Source of the DNA: Antitrichia curtipendula | Taxonomy: Eukaryota; Streptophyta; Bryopsida; Hypnales; Leucodontaceae | Direction of reading: 5' to 3' | NCBI GenBank assembly: GCA_951230915.1 | Contig: OX579635.1 | Coordinates: 13,206,001-13,270,000, forward strand | DNA length: 64,000 bases | Shown here: piece by piece, positions 1-12,080 of the stretch | Layout: every line of letters starts with the position of its first letter | Position numbering within the stretch: position 1 is the first letter of the stretch | Made by a program: the position numbers and the translations under genes | Notes under the pieces: model-generated | The model's input: only the letters and a program-made list of their open reading frames with translations | What the model was told of the DNA's origin: nothing | Databases searched by the model: none

Positions 1-3000
1 ATAGGAAAGAAACTGTAAGTTCAGTCAGACTTGGACTCTTGGACTTGGGATTGGAGTTGGTTATGAATTTAGGCATATTAATTGTAGGACCAGATTCACT
101 TTGCAATCACCAAGTGTGAATGGACCGTGTGCAAATGTGCTTGTATGGAGTCTATTTTAATTTATTGTTCACAAATGGTTTTAATTTATGAATCATGGTT
201 ATATTCTCAACTGAGGTGTTCTTAATTCAGGACTTCTTCACAAGCACACAATAGTGATGCACGGATTAATAAGCTACTAGTGATAGTTACAATTCAAATC
301 TTGAAATGATCTTGAATGATAACTTGATAGTGTGCAATTCAAGAGGTCAGTAGGGGAGTAGACGATCTTACGACACAAATCGTGGCAACTCGACTTGTGC
401 GTCGACTTGCAGCTCCTGATCTTTGTCTTGGATGGAGTGGCTTCTTATGTGCTCCTGCTAATTGACTTCAGTGCTTGCACGTCCAGTCAGTACATCGTAG
501 AGAAGCTGGTGAGACTGAGGGTTGCTTGTGCACACATGTGTCTTGTGCTTGCTTGTGAGAGGTTTGCATGAATGCGCACGTGTGGTGGGCATTTGAGGTT
601 TTATTAATTATTATTGCAAGATATATTATCATCATGGAAACAATTCAAAGAGCACACAACCGGCCGTAGCTAGAAGTTCACAGAACCATCTCCCGGGTAT
701 CGAAAGTGAAGCGAAATCAATCCCATCCTTCTCGAATTGCAGGGGTAAATCGATTCTCGACACTAGGAGAAACTAAAATGACACTCGCGGAACATAACGA
801 CCACCTATCATAATCCTCACATAGCGCGCCAAAACCCTGAAGAAGTGGATTAGCCAATGTAAAACTATTTACTGGGGAGCAAACGATGCCTAGGAATGTT
901 GAAGATGATGAACCAAGTCAATGTCATGGCCTCATGAGCATCATGGGCGTGTAATATGAAGTGCGTAAATAGGAATATTCAAGTGCATACAGCTCTAAAA
1001 ACTTGCCTAAACGATTTGCATAGATCTGAGGCCGGCTTCTGAAAAATTGCCAGTTTTTTTTATTATTTGCCATAATTCTAACTAATATCAATGGCGATTA
1101 TCTTCTTGTCAAATGTTCCTGTCAAAGCAGAAAATAGTCACCCAACGATTGTGTTTTCCAAGCCTCGAGGTTTGGGTTCAGTTTGAAAGCTGAAAGCCTC
1201 GGCAGGCAGATGAGATAACCTTGAAGTATAAAGCCCAAACCAAGCTCCACCCTAAACATACTCATTTGTAGTCCTTTGCTATTTGAAGAGTGAATAGACG
1301 CTTCTACTAATATGGAGTGAAGAAGCTGCATTAAGTTTCATATATTGTTAGTACTTGCACGCCTTTGTACGCCTTCTTCGTTTCCATTACGATGGGCTCA
1401 TGTCTAAGCAGCCGGCGGTATGATGACTCTCCCAGGAACCATTCTCCCACCAAGGTGGCTTCGCTTGTTGCGGAGAAGACCCAGGCTGACACTTTGTCAC
1501 GTCTAGTCACATCTAAAGAATGCAGGTAAGTCTTGTTAGTTGATGCATGTGATGAATATTTCTTTTTCCTCTAAATTTTTAGCCAAAGTGGGGTTGTAAG
1601 TTTCGGGGAGCCAAGAAATTGTGACAGTCATAGTACAAAGTCTAATTGCCAAGACTTTTGTAGAGTAGATTCATGTTTCAGTACGTCCATACACCTTAAA
1701 AAGTGCCACCTAAAGGCGTGGACTTCCTAAAATTTAACGATGATTACTCAATAGTTTCTGATTGAGGCCGGTCATACCCCTTTCAGATGTAGATATTTTG
1801 AGGTGTTGCTTGAGAACTGGATTGAGTAGCTCTTCTTCGACATAAAATCCTTTTTCACGTATGACTTGGAAAGACTCGTGAACCATTAGAGAGTATTTAA
1901 TTCTCAGAATTTTTTTGTGTGAAACGAAGTGTCTAGTACAAATGATGTCGTGGGCCACTGTCTACTATAGGAAGACAATCTTTAGCTGAGAGTGTAACAC
2001 ATTTCTTAAGATCAAACTTAGAGTCTGCTTTTACAATAGCTCCCAATCTTTCATTTCGAATATTGAAAGAATGCCATGATTGAATACACTTTTACACTAT
2101 TGACTTGCTAATTGTTAGGTACAGGAAATGAGATATGGTGCAATATTGTTCAATGAGACTGAAATTAACAATGCGTTGCAATTGGTGGTGTTGATTTGTT
2201 GTGCAGGATGTGTTTCGAGGAGCAAATTTCTGATGACGATCCAGTTGTTCCGTTGGGCTGCATGTGTTTGGGGGGCAACGGCCTTGCACATGAATCCTGC
2301 ATTAGGAAGTGGTTCCCACAAAGGCTTCTTGCGACAGGGTGTTACGATTGCGAGATTTGCAAGTGAGTTCACTTGGCACTGTCTTACAACCTCGTGATAG
2401 TTCCCAGATTAGATATCGATCCATTCTATATATTAAATTCAAACTTTGTCACGATTCTAGCTCATCCTGATGAAGATGACATGATTCAGCTGGCAATGTT
2501 CCGGCCCTAGCAATGAACAGGCAGACGGCATTGGCTCGGGCATTGGTTACACACCATAATCTTGTCAATCAATATGCAGTGAATGATTCATAGCTTTAAT
2601 TTCATGATCTTTTGTTGCAGGACACAGCTGGGAAACTATGCAATATCAGTTTTCATGCAGGGCATTCGATCCGTAGTGTATCAACATCTGTTTCGACGAT
2701 AAGTCACTCGAGTTCTTCAAGCAACTGACCTCTTGGAGAATGAGCTAGCTTTGCTTTTTTTCCTTGTTCTCAACCGATCATCCATGCCCTTGGAGCAACC
2801 ATAAACATGATGATTTGGGTACACCTGGTTCGAAATTTCCCTTGCCGAACCCTGAATTAATGGGACTGCGACCAAGTTTCACACAAAAAATGTCCAAACC
2901 TGCCAATTTTCAAAGCTAGGCTTTGAGCAAAAATGAATAAGAAAAAGTGTTTTTGATCCAAACTTAAGAGAATAGTATTGTATTAAGTAATCCTGTATTT

Positions 3001-3130
3001 AAGTAATATTGAAATCTATGGAATTTTTTCAATAACTTATATAGTGAAGATTGCAAGATCTTAGGGTATAAAGTTAGAGGAAAAGCATTTTGTACCGTAT
3101 TTAGTAAGGTAAACTATTCCATTCATATTA
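1..3130 (+). repeat. Inverted segmental duplication, arm 1 (empty-site copy)
   Basis: This stretch reappears in reverse complement at about 50020-53615. Collinear matches run from the first bases of the window (compare the reverse complement near 53610) through the RINGv exons to the shared words around 2880-2900 and 3090-3110. The left edge lies at or beyond the window start. Similarity fades at about 3110-3130, inside a MITE end (word ggtaaacta) present in both arms. Arm 1 keeps the full RINGv gene and lacks the foldback element that splits arm 2. Boundaries were read by eye and are approximate. Confidence 0.85.
1392..2728 (+). CDS. RING-variant (RINGv, C4HC3) E3 ubiquitin ligase-like protein, 4 exons
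   Basis: Exons 1392-1525, 2207-2362, 2521-2578 and 2621-2728 join in frame to about 151 residues with GT-AG junctions; the exon 3 and 4 borders are the least certain. Exon 1 ends KEC with AG left over, and exon 2 completes CRMC. The zinc ligands are C44, C47, C63, C65, H73, C76, C93 and C96, which fit RINGv spacing exactly: C-x2-C, C-x-C, x7, H-x2-C, C-x2-C, with KWF after the His-x2-Cys pair. Proteins with this fold (MARCH/Doa10 type) usually act as E3 ligases, often at membranes. The start MGSCLSS fits N-myristoylation at G2 with possible palmitoylation at C4, so membrane attachment is inferred; no transmembrane segment is seen. The tail is Ser/Thr-rich (SVSTSVSTISHSSSSSN). If the weak exon 3 donor at 2579 is not used, translation would stop at 2593. 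A degraded copy lies at 51572-52305. Confidence 0.72.
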
Positions 3131-3480
3131 TTTGACTGTAGGCTAGGGATTTGTCTACAATATACTAATAATGATATTTAGTGTTTACAACAAATTCTAA
3201 TACTAAATGTCAACAACACTACTTATATTACCAACAATAAATGTCAACATGAACATTATGTACCAACCATTGTAATTTTTTAGTCTATGGTGTTCATATA
3301 GATATGGTGTATACTAATTTTCAAGAATATTACTAAGATAATCAACACTAAATGTAAACTTGAACACTACTATATTTGTCAACTAAAATGAGAAGTAGGA
3401 TGAGTCAAGTAATAGAGTAAATAACTTTACATATAACATAACACTAAATATCATTATTAGCATAGTCCTATTGGCCTTTC
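3107..3480. repeat. MITE end plus imperfect inverted repeat
   Basis: The word ggtaaacta at about 3109 matches the termini of the AGGTAAACC MITE family (see 32272-32783) and is also present in duplication arm 2 at about 50040-50050. Just inside, tactaataatgatatttag at about 3163 recurs inverted at about 3442-3462, giving a hairpin of roughly 300 bp rich in the word ctaaatgtcaac. No coding sequence is seen. Confidence 0.45.
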
Positions 3481-5300
3481 AACGGATGGTGAGATTTGAT
3501 TTCTTTTATACCTTGTGAATGTAAACTTGTATCCTATTGTAAGCCATCGATTTTATATTTCAAGACTTCTCCTACCTCCTTTAGGTTTTGTGATTCCATA
3601 TATGAATTCAAAAATTTCAAATCTAATGAATTATGCAATAAACAATGTGTTCTTATTGTGACTTCCTCAAGGTGAAAATTTGGAATGAAGTCCCTGAAAT
3701 TTTTGCCCTCCCCAAGGAGGTTCTTAACACTACATTACTATACATTAGTAGAGTTTAGACACTTGCGTCCTTAGTTCAATGACTTTGGCCATGGTTCACG
3801 AATCACGAATTAGGTGGGCATGGGTTCAAACATGGACATTGGTGGCGTTCTTATGACCATAGTCCATCCAACTATGGTAGGGGGTCAAATGACCTTGTTG
3901 TCATATGGAGATCCAAAAATTTCTCATGGGAGAAAACATACCAATTCTTCATAGGATCTGACTCCGAACATAGGCATAAATCCTAATATATAGGCATAAA
4001 GGATGGAATTTGCCATCTAAATTCATGAGGCATAGATAGTTTATCCATTCCCAACAAACACTTCATTCATTCTAGTTTTTTCGGCCTTCTCTTAGTAGTA
4101 GAGTCTTGGTTGTCGTGGTTGGGGAACTTGAACTTGTTTCTTTGGTTGTAACTTATCTGTAAGGAACTTTCATTAGGAGTTGTTGTAAACACCTTCTCCT
4201 CCCTATTCTCAATCTTTAGCCAATGGGAACATAGCCTCTCTCATTGGCTTGCGAAGGACCCATTCTCTGAAGATTGAGAATGGGAGATTCTTCTCCTCCA
4301 CAGGTGAAGAATGGGTGTGAAGAACTTTTAGCGTGCAAAGTTTTCATTTAGTTTCATCCCTTTCATTATTATTTTGCTGCTGATTTCACCATAATTGTGA
4401 GCACTGCCAACGACACCCTGGACATTGCTGGACAGCCCAGTCGCATAGAAGTGCTGTGATTTCAGTTTGAAAGTCTTATTTTTTAAAGCCCCGAGCACAT
4501 GTGATGGTGTTTTGAGGTCTCATTGCAATTCATGTGCTGTGCAATTAGGGTTACACCATCTTTCAGAAGTAGGAAGTCATTTTGTTGCCTAAGTGTACGC
4601 TGTGCAATGACAATTAGGGTTTAGGGCATCCCACAAGCTTCTTGTTTCCTGGCGAATACCAAGCTGCCCAGAGTTCCAAAACTACCCGTAATCCAACCGA
4701 AACGTACAGTTCTCTTGCAGTATTGTGGCCATGTTAGGAAATCTTGTAGCCATGTTAGAAAATGTTGTGACTGCTTTAGGTGGTGAGATGACCATTATGG
4801 AAACAATTTTTGCTCGTTTGGGGTAGTCTAGAGACTCTTTTGGATCAATTGGGTAGTACACTTCAGAAATTCATGACAAATTCATACTTTGTCTAAAAAA
4901 TGAAAAATTTCATTGCTTCCTTCATTTCTCACATTTGTCTTTGTATGAAAACAATCTGAATTTTTTTGCCTAATGGCAATAGAACAAACCACTCATTTAG
5001 CATGTTATAGGCAGATTTACTTTATCTAGGGCATGTGAAACTTGCATGATGGGAAATTAATTGATAAAGCTATAAAATGTGAGTAAGGTAAAACAACCTA
5101 TGATCACCTAGATTTGCAATCTTGGTACCTTGTGCAATAAACGTGCTTATTGGTGCATGTATTTTTGCAGGACAAATTAGTTGAATTAACTGAAATACAA
5201 GTGGAATCCAGTTAACTTGATAAGAATTGAAATAAATATGAGTTTTCAAAGATATTTTGTGCAAAAATATAAATTTATTAGTAGGGGAGTGGGAGTGACC
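3480..5300. other. Gene-free spacer
   Basis: No convincing coding sequence. The part at about 4740-4920 (words gttagaaaatg, ggtagtctagagactctttt, attcatactttgtc) is a diverged copy of about 34605-34765, so it is a dispersed repeat of unknown class. Confidence 0.5.
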
Positions 5301-5306
5301 ATCTAA

Positions 5307-7053
5307 CCCTTAGGAATTCTTTTTCATCAAAAAACACTCAAAATTACCATTTCTTTAGCAAAGAGCAAATATATTTTAAGAATACTATTTTTGCATATCT
5401 AACCATGGGATCTTGTACTAGATTAGTATAAAAATGAGTGGAAGAAACTTCACAAACTTTGACCGTGTAGATTGCATGATATTTGCATTTAAAATGAAGG
5501 AAACAAGTTTTTTGGCACGATTACATTTTGCAGCTTTGAACCTTTATAACTTAAAGTTTTTGCTATTATGATTTTGAATTTATAATTTTATAAGATGAAG
5601 ATTCGAATTAAGAGTCTAGAAAAAAATATAAAAAAAAAATACACTTAGTTTTTAGTCATTAAAAATTGTTAAGTAGAAGTAGGTTCAAGATTGAAAGAAA
5701 ATTCAAATTGTTAATAATTGTAAGATGGAGTTAAAATACACTAATCTCAACGGTAAGATTGTTCTAGCAAGAGATCTTAAACTTGTGAAATTTAATTTTT
5801 TGAAAAATTGTGAAAATTGAGGTCAGATATAAATCCTACAAGTTATTTTTTCAAGAAGATGCATTAATTGCTTGAAAAACAAGATTGTCCATAACTTTGG
5901 CATAACAAATCCAAATGGAATAAATCAAAATTTTCATGTATAGTAAGGTTTACTTCGTTTACAAAGTGCTAATTTGAGCCATTCCAATTTTTATTGCATA
6001 ATATAGAAATTTTTTAGAATTTTTGGTCTTGCATAATTAACTCATAATTAATATGCAATTCCAATCAAGCATGCCAAATTTCAATTTCAGAAAAAAAAAA
6101 TTATTTTTGGTGAATTTTTTAAGTCAATTTTCATGGTTTTACTTAATGTTTTATTGAAAATAATTGGTGATGAATTTTTTAAGTTCAATTGGAACATCCA
6201 TGTGCACATCTTTTTTTCAACAAGTATCTCCAAAAAAATTTCATAATTCCCTCTAGAGAGAATTCAATATGAGGTGTCATATGACTAAACTTTGTGAAAT
6301 AGGTATCTCTATATTATAACTAGATTTGGTATATGACCCTCACTTTGTAACTAATTTTGTACATTTGATCATAATGGTACAATTACTTTGTCAAAATCTA
6401 GTTAAAATATAGAGATATTTATTTCACAAAGTTTGGTCATATGATGCCTTATATTGAATTCTCCGTAAAGGAAATTATGAAGCTTTTTTGGAAATGCTTG
6501 TTGAAGGAAAGATGTGCATATGGATGTTCCCTACATATCTATTTAATCGAATTAAAAAAAATTCAAAAACAATTTTTTTCAATAAAATATTAAGTAAAAC
6601 CATAAAAATTGTCTTCAAAAATTCACCAAAAATGGAATTTTGCTTTTTTGAAACTGAAATTTGGAATGCTTGATTGGAATCGTGCAAGGATGCAATGATA
6701 ATTATGCTTATCAAAGTCTACCAATGACACTACACATTATTAAAAAGGATTGAATGCCTCAAATCAGCAATTCGTAAATGAAATAGACCTTATTGTACAT
6801 AAAAATATAATTTATTCAAAAAAAAAAAATTTAATTTTTTACTTTAAGTTTTTTGAAGGGTTTTTTTGTCCATCAAACTTTTAAAAATATTTTTCTGCTA
6901 TAACTTTGGCTCTCAGGCTGTAATTGAAATGAAAATTATATTTTTGGAAAGCTAATGTGTTTATCTATCTTCTAAAAAAAATCAAAAATCATGACAAATA
7001 TTGAGATCTAAGGAAATCCATTTTATCCCCTGATGGGACAATGGAACTTTAGG
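5307..7053 (-). mobile_element. Large member of the CCCTAAAG-ended repeat family, with nested foldback
   Basis: The right end, read in reverse, gives CCTAAAGTTCCATTGTCCC followed by a block ending in a CTCAATATT motif and TTTCAATT. The same order of words occurs at 30313 and 60186, and in reverse at 15058. The left end (CCCTTAGGAATTC, then words like aaaaaacactcaaaa and ggatcttgtact) matches the left end of 14477-15058. The flanks are CTAA on the left and AATT on the right, so an intact TTAA duplication is not preserved here. No transposase frame is present. Confidence 0.55.
6051..6682. mobile_element. Foldback (long inverted repeat) element nested in 5307-7053
   Basis: The arms mirror each other over roughly 300 bp: ttccaatcaagcatgccaaa near 6060 against the reverse complement of ttggaatgcttgattggaat near 6661, and the words near catccatgtgcacatc against gatgtgcatatggatg. 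At the centre (about 6241-6481) a second inverted repeat carries actaaactttgtgaaata on one side and tttcacaaagtttggt on the other. The ORF-like stretches here are mirror images of one another and are not taken as genes. Confidence 0.7.
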
Positions 7054-9140
7054 AATTCAAAAGGTTCAAAATCATCAACTCATTGCCTTTATCCTATTTG
7101 ATGATTATTTTAAAAGCACGAGTTCAGCATTCTAAAAGCACCTCTTTTTATTGGTTGAAATTACAATTTGTTATGACAAACATTTATTTATGAGTAAGCC
7201 ACTGAAACCAATATTTATTGAAACACATCTTTATCAACCTTTAATCATCAATAAATAGATGTGAACTTATTGTCATTCTCTAACAATAGCACCCAAGTGC
7301 TTGTCCAAAGAAAATGACTTACAAAATTTGTGGAAATATGTAGGAAACTTGGTGCAAATGAAAGGGTCCTATAGATATTGGAATTGGGTGACTAATGAAA
7401 TTGGGTTGTTTTATCTTACTATAGGTTAACTCCTAAATGTGAGCAATTCACAAAAAGATGATGAATGCCTTGAAAAGTGCACTTCATCCAATTAATATTC
7501 ATTGAAGAAGTTTTAAGAAAAGATAATTACTTAAGTAACAAAATAGAGAGACCTATTATGCATCCCATAATGAATCCAAGCCCAATTGGAGTATCCAGTC
7601 TATCTCGTAGTCTATTAAAAATCCAATTTTTCTTTCTTACATCCTAATCTTTATTTTTAAAAAAGGATGTATTTGGTTTGAAATTGCAGTTCAAACTTGG
7701 GTTGGAATAAGAGCTCTTATTCCAACAAAACACAAACTTTTAAAGTAGGAAACTCTATTCATATGTTATTTATTTATTTTTATTTAAAATTCAAAAAGTA
7801 TATAGGGAGTCCAAAGTTTTGTTCGCATGTGGATTCTAATGGATATTCTAAGTGAACCCCCCTCCAAGAATTGGGACTCAAAGGATTGGAAGAAGATTGA
7901 AAGGTTATCATTCAGTGAATTCAATGAAGTGACTTGCCAATTTATATACATGGCAAAAGGTTCATTTACTATACTACAATTTAAAAGAATTCTTTGATAA
8001 TTAATTTTGACATGCCATTAAAAAAAATACAAGGATAAGGGAACCACAATATTAGCATCTAAAAAGACAAGAATAGTCCCTTGCCCTATTACTATAGGAA
8101 GCCATATGATTTTTATTTTACCATATATAATGCATTTTTTCCTCCACTAAATAAATTGACAAAAATACAAGTAGAATATACCTTGATTTGTTGCTGTTTT
8201 GGTATTAAAAATTATAAATCTAATAAATGTAACTATGCATAATGACCAAAGGGTCCAAGAATACTTCACTTGCCATTAATCAATGAATGATATATTTTAG
8301 AGGAGTTGCAAATTTGCAGCATTTATTATGAATTTTTGAAGTGATCTTCCTATCATTTGTTCAAGCCGACTAAGGTATCAATCTCCTAAAGGACTAATCT
8401 CCTAAGGTATCAATCTCCTAAATCTCCATAAGTAAAAACTATTGAACTCCCATTTCTTAGTGCATTGACCATAAATGAAAATAAATTTTTTTTATGAAAA
8501 AATGAAGTTTTCATAAACTTTGACTACAAGGATTGGAAGATTATAGCATTTGGAATTTGAGGCTTATTCCTTTCCGATCTTACACAATACGTTCTAAAGA
8601 CTTTGACAACTCTTAGAGTAAAAATTTTGTACCAAATTTATATTTTATGTTTATTTTTATAATTGCATGGTATATTATGTTAGTTACATACTTACCAAAT
8701 TTCAAAAGCAAAAGAAGGCCGTCACCTTGCTGCATTATCTTTAGATAGCATAACATTTGATGGGATATTTTATCTATACTTTAAAATTTTCCATGAAGGG
8801 AGTACATACATAACATTGCTAACCAGCCTAAAACATTCCTCCTTGGAGATTAGAAAAATCCCTCCATAGACTCATGGGAATGAATTTAATTTAATTTGCA
8901 TAAAGTCATTGGGTGGCTAGGAAGTTGCAATGCTAGTATTATTGGCTGATTGGGAAGTGAGGGCTCTTGCTATCAAGAGAGCAAAAGGGCCCCTAACAGT
9001 AGATGATATTTACACCTTGTATCAAAATTTGATAAAAAAAACATTCAACGTGAGAATTTGGTTGCCGACATCAGAGCTTTTTATTTTGCTTTATAGTGCC
9101 AAATTACACCCAATTTTTATTTTATTTTGTTTTTAAAATG
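7054..9140. other. Gene-free AT-rich spacer with a hAT-like fragment
   Basis: About 7735-7862 is an inverted fragment of the element seen complete at 43178-43723: it shares the AAAACTTTGGAC and TTTTTGAATTTT words and a terminus reading CTAAGTGAACCCCCC. An open stretch at 8930-9136 has no recognisable motif. Nothing else was recognised. Confidence 0.5.
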
Positions 9141-10412
9141 GGGTCATTGCAAGAAACACTTGTCCTAATTTCCATCACAATTAGAGTGATGTGATATCAT
9201 CCACTATAACTTTTGAGGCACAAGTCCAGTGAACATGAAATTTTTATTAGACATGTCTAACTTGATGGTAATCAGATCCCTAATTTTTTAGAAAAAAAAA
9301 ATCATTTTGTATTTAAAAGTTAATTTTGTTAATTTGTTACACTTTGAGGTTTAGGGATTTTCACTAAGTTCGGTGTGTCCAAATTGAATGGCCTGGAGTT
9401 GATATTGGTAGTCTATTCCCACACTAGTTAGACATAAACATGCCAAGGAAAATTTAAAAATATATTATTCTATGTCCTTTAGGTCATGCAAATAGGACTC
9501 CCTTACATGAGCACTTCCGAACATTGAAGATGGTATCAAATTCATTTATTTGGTGAAATTAGATCACCATCAAGTCTTTACAAATGGCCAATTTTTAGTT
9601 TTTTTGTTCATAATTTGGTATTCCTTATTTTTATTTTTTGTGATAATTTGTCTTTTCTTTTCAATAGTATTATTTCAATATTTGAAAACAGTCCATAGCT
9701 TGGAAAGTTCACTTTGAATATCTATTAGAATCCACGTGTGAACAAAACTTTGGACCCCCTGTATACTTTTTGAATTTTAAATAAAAATAAATAAATAATA
9801 TATGAATAGATTTTCCTACTTTGAAAGTTTATGTTTTGAATTATTGATATTTTTATTTGTTAATGATAATTAGTTACAAATTTTTAGATGCATTATAGAA
9901 TGAAAAATAACTTTTACACCCCTATATTATATAAGAAAAAATTGTCTAAAAAATGAACGAAAAAATTCTAAAAATAACTCTTTATTGCAAGCTCATTTTG
10001 AGTTGAATATTGCTTCAATGGTCATCTAAACGTGTTCTCTATAATTATTTGAGTTGAATAATATGCCATTTTAGTTCATTTTCAACCTCTTCTAGAAATC
10101 ATTTCATATTTTATTTGAGCTGGAAATTTTGGCAATAGAAACCTATAGGTGTAGAAACCTATAGTCACAATGCTCAAAATTTTAGGTTGAAATTATAGTT
10201 TATTAGAAACCACTTGTTTGCACATGATTTGTTGTAGTAGAACTAAGTGCACCCCCTGAGGTCTATAGTACTTGCAATGGTACTTTAGCTGTCGATTTTT
10301 ACAATCAACGGTTGAGATTGTTCCGCTAAGTATTACTCATAGTACTCCAAGGCTGAAATGTAGATTTTGTCAAAACGCTACAAAAAATGGAAGGTGTTTC
10401 TTGCAATGACCC
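9141..10412. mobile_element. TIR element with 19-bp perfect termini, host to a nested insertion
   Basis: GGGTCATTGCAAGAAACAC at 9141 is matched exactly by its reverse complement ending at 10412. AATG lies immediately outside both ends and may be the target duplication. The interior between the termini and the nested element at about 9700-10258 is AT-rich with no transposase motif. A related terminus (tgacaagtgtttcttg) occurs at about 61989, and another (gcaaagaaacacttgt) at about 60076. Confidence 0.65.
9700..10258 (+). mobile_element. hAT-like MITE, second copy of 43178-43723
   Basis: This copy is collinear along its whole length with the reverse complement of 43178-43723: AACAAAACTTTGGAC, then taatgataattagttac, then gcaccccctgagg at the right end. 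The left terminus has decayed (GTTCACTTTGAATATC instead of GTTCACTTAGAATATC). It lies inside the 9141-10412 element and so inserted later. Confidence 0.7.
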
Positions 10413-10732
10413 AATGGCAAAAAGTAGAAAGCTTTTCACTAGAAAATTTCAAATTTAAAAAAATCTTGGATGAAATTGCCAAATTATGGATGAAAACATA
10501 ATTATGGACATGTGATATGTGCCAATGTGATATTTTCTATCCAATATGTGGATGTCTATTAAAATTTGAAGCACCACTATAATATTTTAAATTGCCACTT
10601 TGGCACTTCATTAAAATTAAAATTAAAAGACCTAGCTCAAATGAATTTCGTTTAAGGTTTGTTATTCATTTGAGGAGATGAATTGAGAATTCACTCACTT
10701 TGGGAAGAAAGCATACAATCATCAATAAATTA

Positions 10733-11235
10733 CTAGTGTGCCTTGTGTTGTTGCCATAGTCAAAATAAAAATAAAAGTAATTTTCAAATTTTTTTATTTT
10801 AAAAACTATGAAATTCAATAATTTTTACACTATGAATTGGAATACCACAAAACAAAGCCCATGCACCCCTTATTGTAGAGAGCTTTCCAACGGTACTAAG
10901 TATGCAACAAAGGAACACACGATTTTGGAGATCTCACCGTAACAAACAAAACAAAACAAAACAAACCGCCTAACTTGATTAATGGACTAGTGTGCCCTCT
11001 GCCGTTGCCACATTAAAAAAAAAGTGATTTTTTATTTTTTAATTCAACAAAAATAACTCAAAAATTCATAACTTCCAAATTATACGTTCAAACACCACAA
11101 AACAAAGCCCATGCACCTCTCCTTGCTGAGGGCTTTCCGACGATACCAAGATCACGATTAAGAGATGCATGGTCCAGGAGATCTCAATGTAACAACAAAC
11201 AAAACAAAACAAATAGCTTATCTTAAAGGATGGAT
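10733..11235 (+). repeat. Tandem dimer of a dispersed repeat of about 250 bp
   Basis: Two head-to-tail units begin ctagtgtg at 10733 and 10987. Each carries, in order, a T-rich and A-rich block, caccacaaaacaaagcccat, a gagggctttccgac-like block, ggagatctca and a tail of aaacaaaacaaaac. Other copies lie at 23677-24350 (two units) and, inverted, at about 22716-22953. No coding frame is conserved and no tRNA-like promoter boxes were seen, so the class is unknown. Confidence 0.7.
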
Positions 11236-11639
11236 GGATCACCTTGAAGTGGCCTATACTTATATTTTTGGGACCCTTCCAAGCAATGTATTTTTTTATG
11301 CACGATGGCTACAACCAAAATATATTGGCTATTTTTTTAAAGGAAATTTTCATTTCAACCAGATCAAAATAGACAAACAAAATTATTGTATTTCAAAATC
11401 ATTAGCCAAATTTTTACCAAGGTATCGCCTAGTTTTCATATAGATACCACCAAGTACCACCCAAGTATCACATGAGTATTGAAGAAACAACTGTCTCCTT
11501 CTCCAAAAGGAAAAAGGAAAAAAAAAAAAAAAATGCTCCCAAGTGAAGTGCCAAACATTTTTATTGGCCTCAGATTATTAGCCTGAAAGTAGGGACTTCT
11601 TGACCCGTCACTGCCAGTAAAAGGTCGATGAACATTTTT

Positions 11640-12080
11640 AAGAACCAAGCAGTATTTTTTGACTATACATGGCAGAAAACAGAAGCAAGTTATGTGTGAC
11701 CATGGAGTGAAATTATTCAACTTGCAGCATCACTACATGATCATATCTTATGTAGTCAATCATCCCTTGAAATACCCTCGATTTGGCACCAGCAGGCACT
11801 ATAAAAAGACCACTTTAGGGTCAAGTATTTGGGGTCAAGTATGTCGGGTCAAGTATTTCAGGTCAGGTATTTCGGGTCAAGTATTTTTGGGTCTTCCAGT
11901 CCTCATAATCAGTAGCAAGAATTCAAAACCTCCCCCAAAGTTTACCACATGGTCCTTTAAATCATAAATAGTTGGAGGTCCAGTACATGCACAGGCCTAC
12001 GACCAGGCAAAGCATGACCGAGTAGACGGTAACATCGTGGATGACTGTAGTTTAGAATCTGCATAAACTGATTGTTAACC
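11640..12080 (+). repeat. Direct repeat partner of 12720-13660, with an internal minisatellite
   Basis: Words including agtattttttgactgta, caacttgca, caatcatcccttgaaatac, agcaagaatt, catggtcctttaa and actgtagtttagaatctgca recur in the same order at 12720-13660. From about 11818 to 11886 the sequence holds about five near-copies of gggtcaagtattt; the second copy has only one. No gene was recognised. Confidence 0.65.

Noticed and set aside
1122..1331. Minus-strand ORF of 69 codons, conserved in both duplication arms (second copy 52366-52593)
   Set aside because: Its conservation is fully explained by the duplication. It lies in the upstream region of the RINGv gene on the opposite strand, the C-terminus differs between arms, and it has no recognised motif.
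1734..1958. Minus-strand ORF inside RINGv intron 1
   Set aside because: Intronic, no motif, and deleted or disrupted in the second arm.
2128..2397. Plus-strand ORF over RINGv exon 2
   Set aside because: Overlaps exon 2 in a different frame and destroys the zinc-ligand pattern; a shadow.
6488..6673. Overlapping ORFs on both strands (6475-6714 and 6488-6673)
   Set aside because: They lie in one arm of a foldback element; Lys/Asn/Phe-rich composition reflects AT bias.
8930..9136. Plus-strand ORF of 68 codons with a plausible start
   Set aside because: No recognisable domain, no splice partners, and it ends in poly-F/L from AT-rich sequence.
11436..11967. ORFs of 94 and 102 codons in the direct-repeat block
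   Set aside because: They translate the gggtcaagtattt minisatellite and A-runs; not preserved in the paired repeat at 12720-13660.
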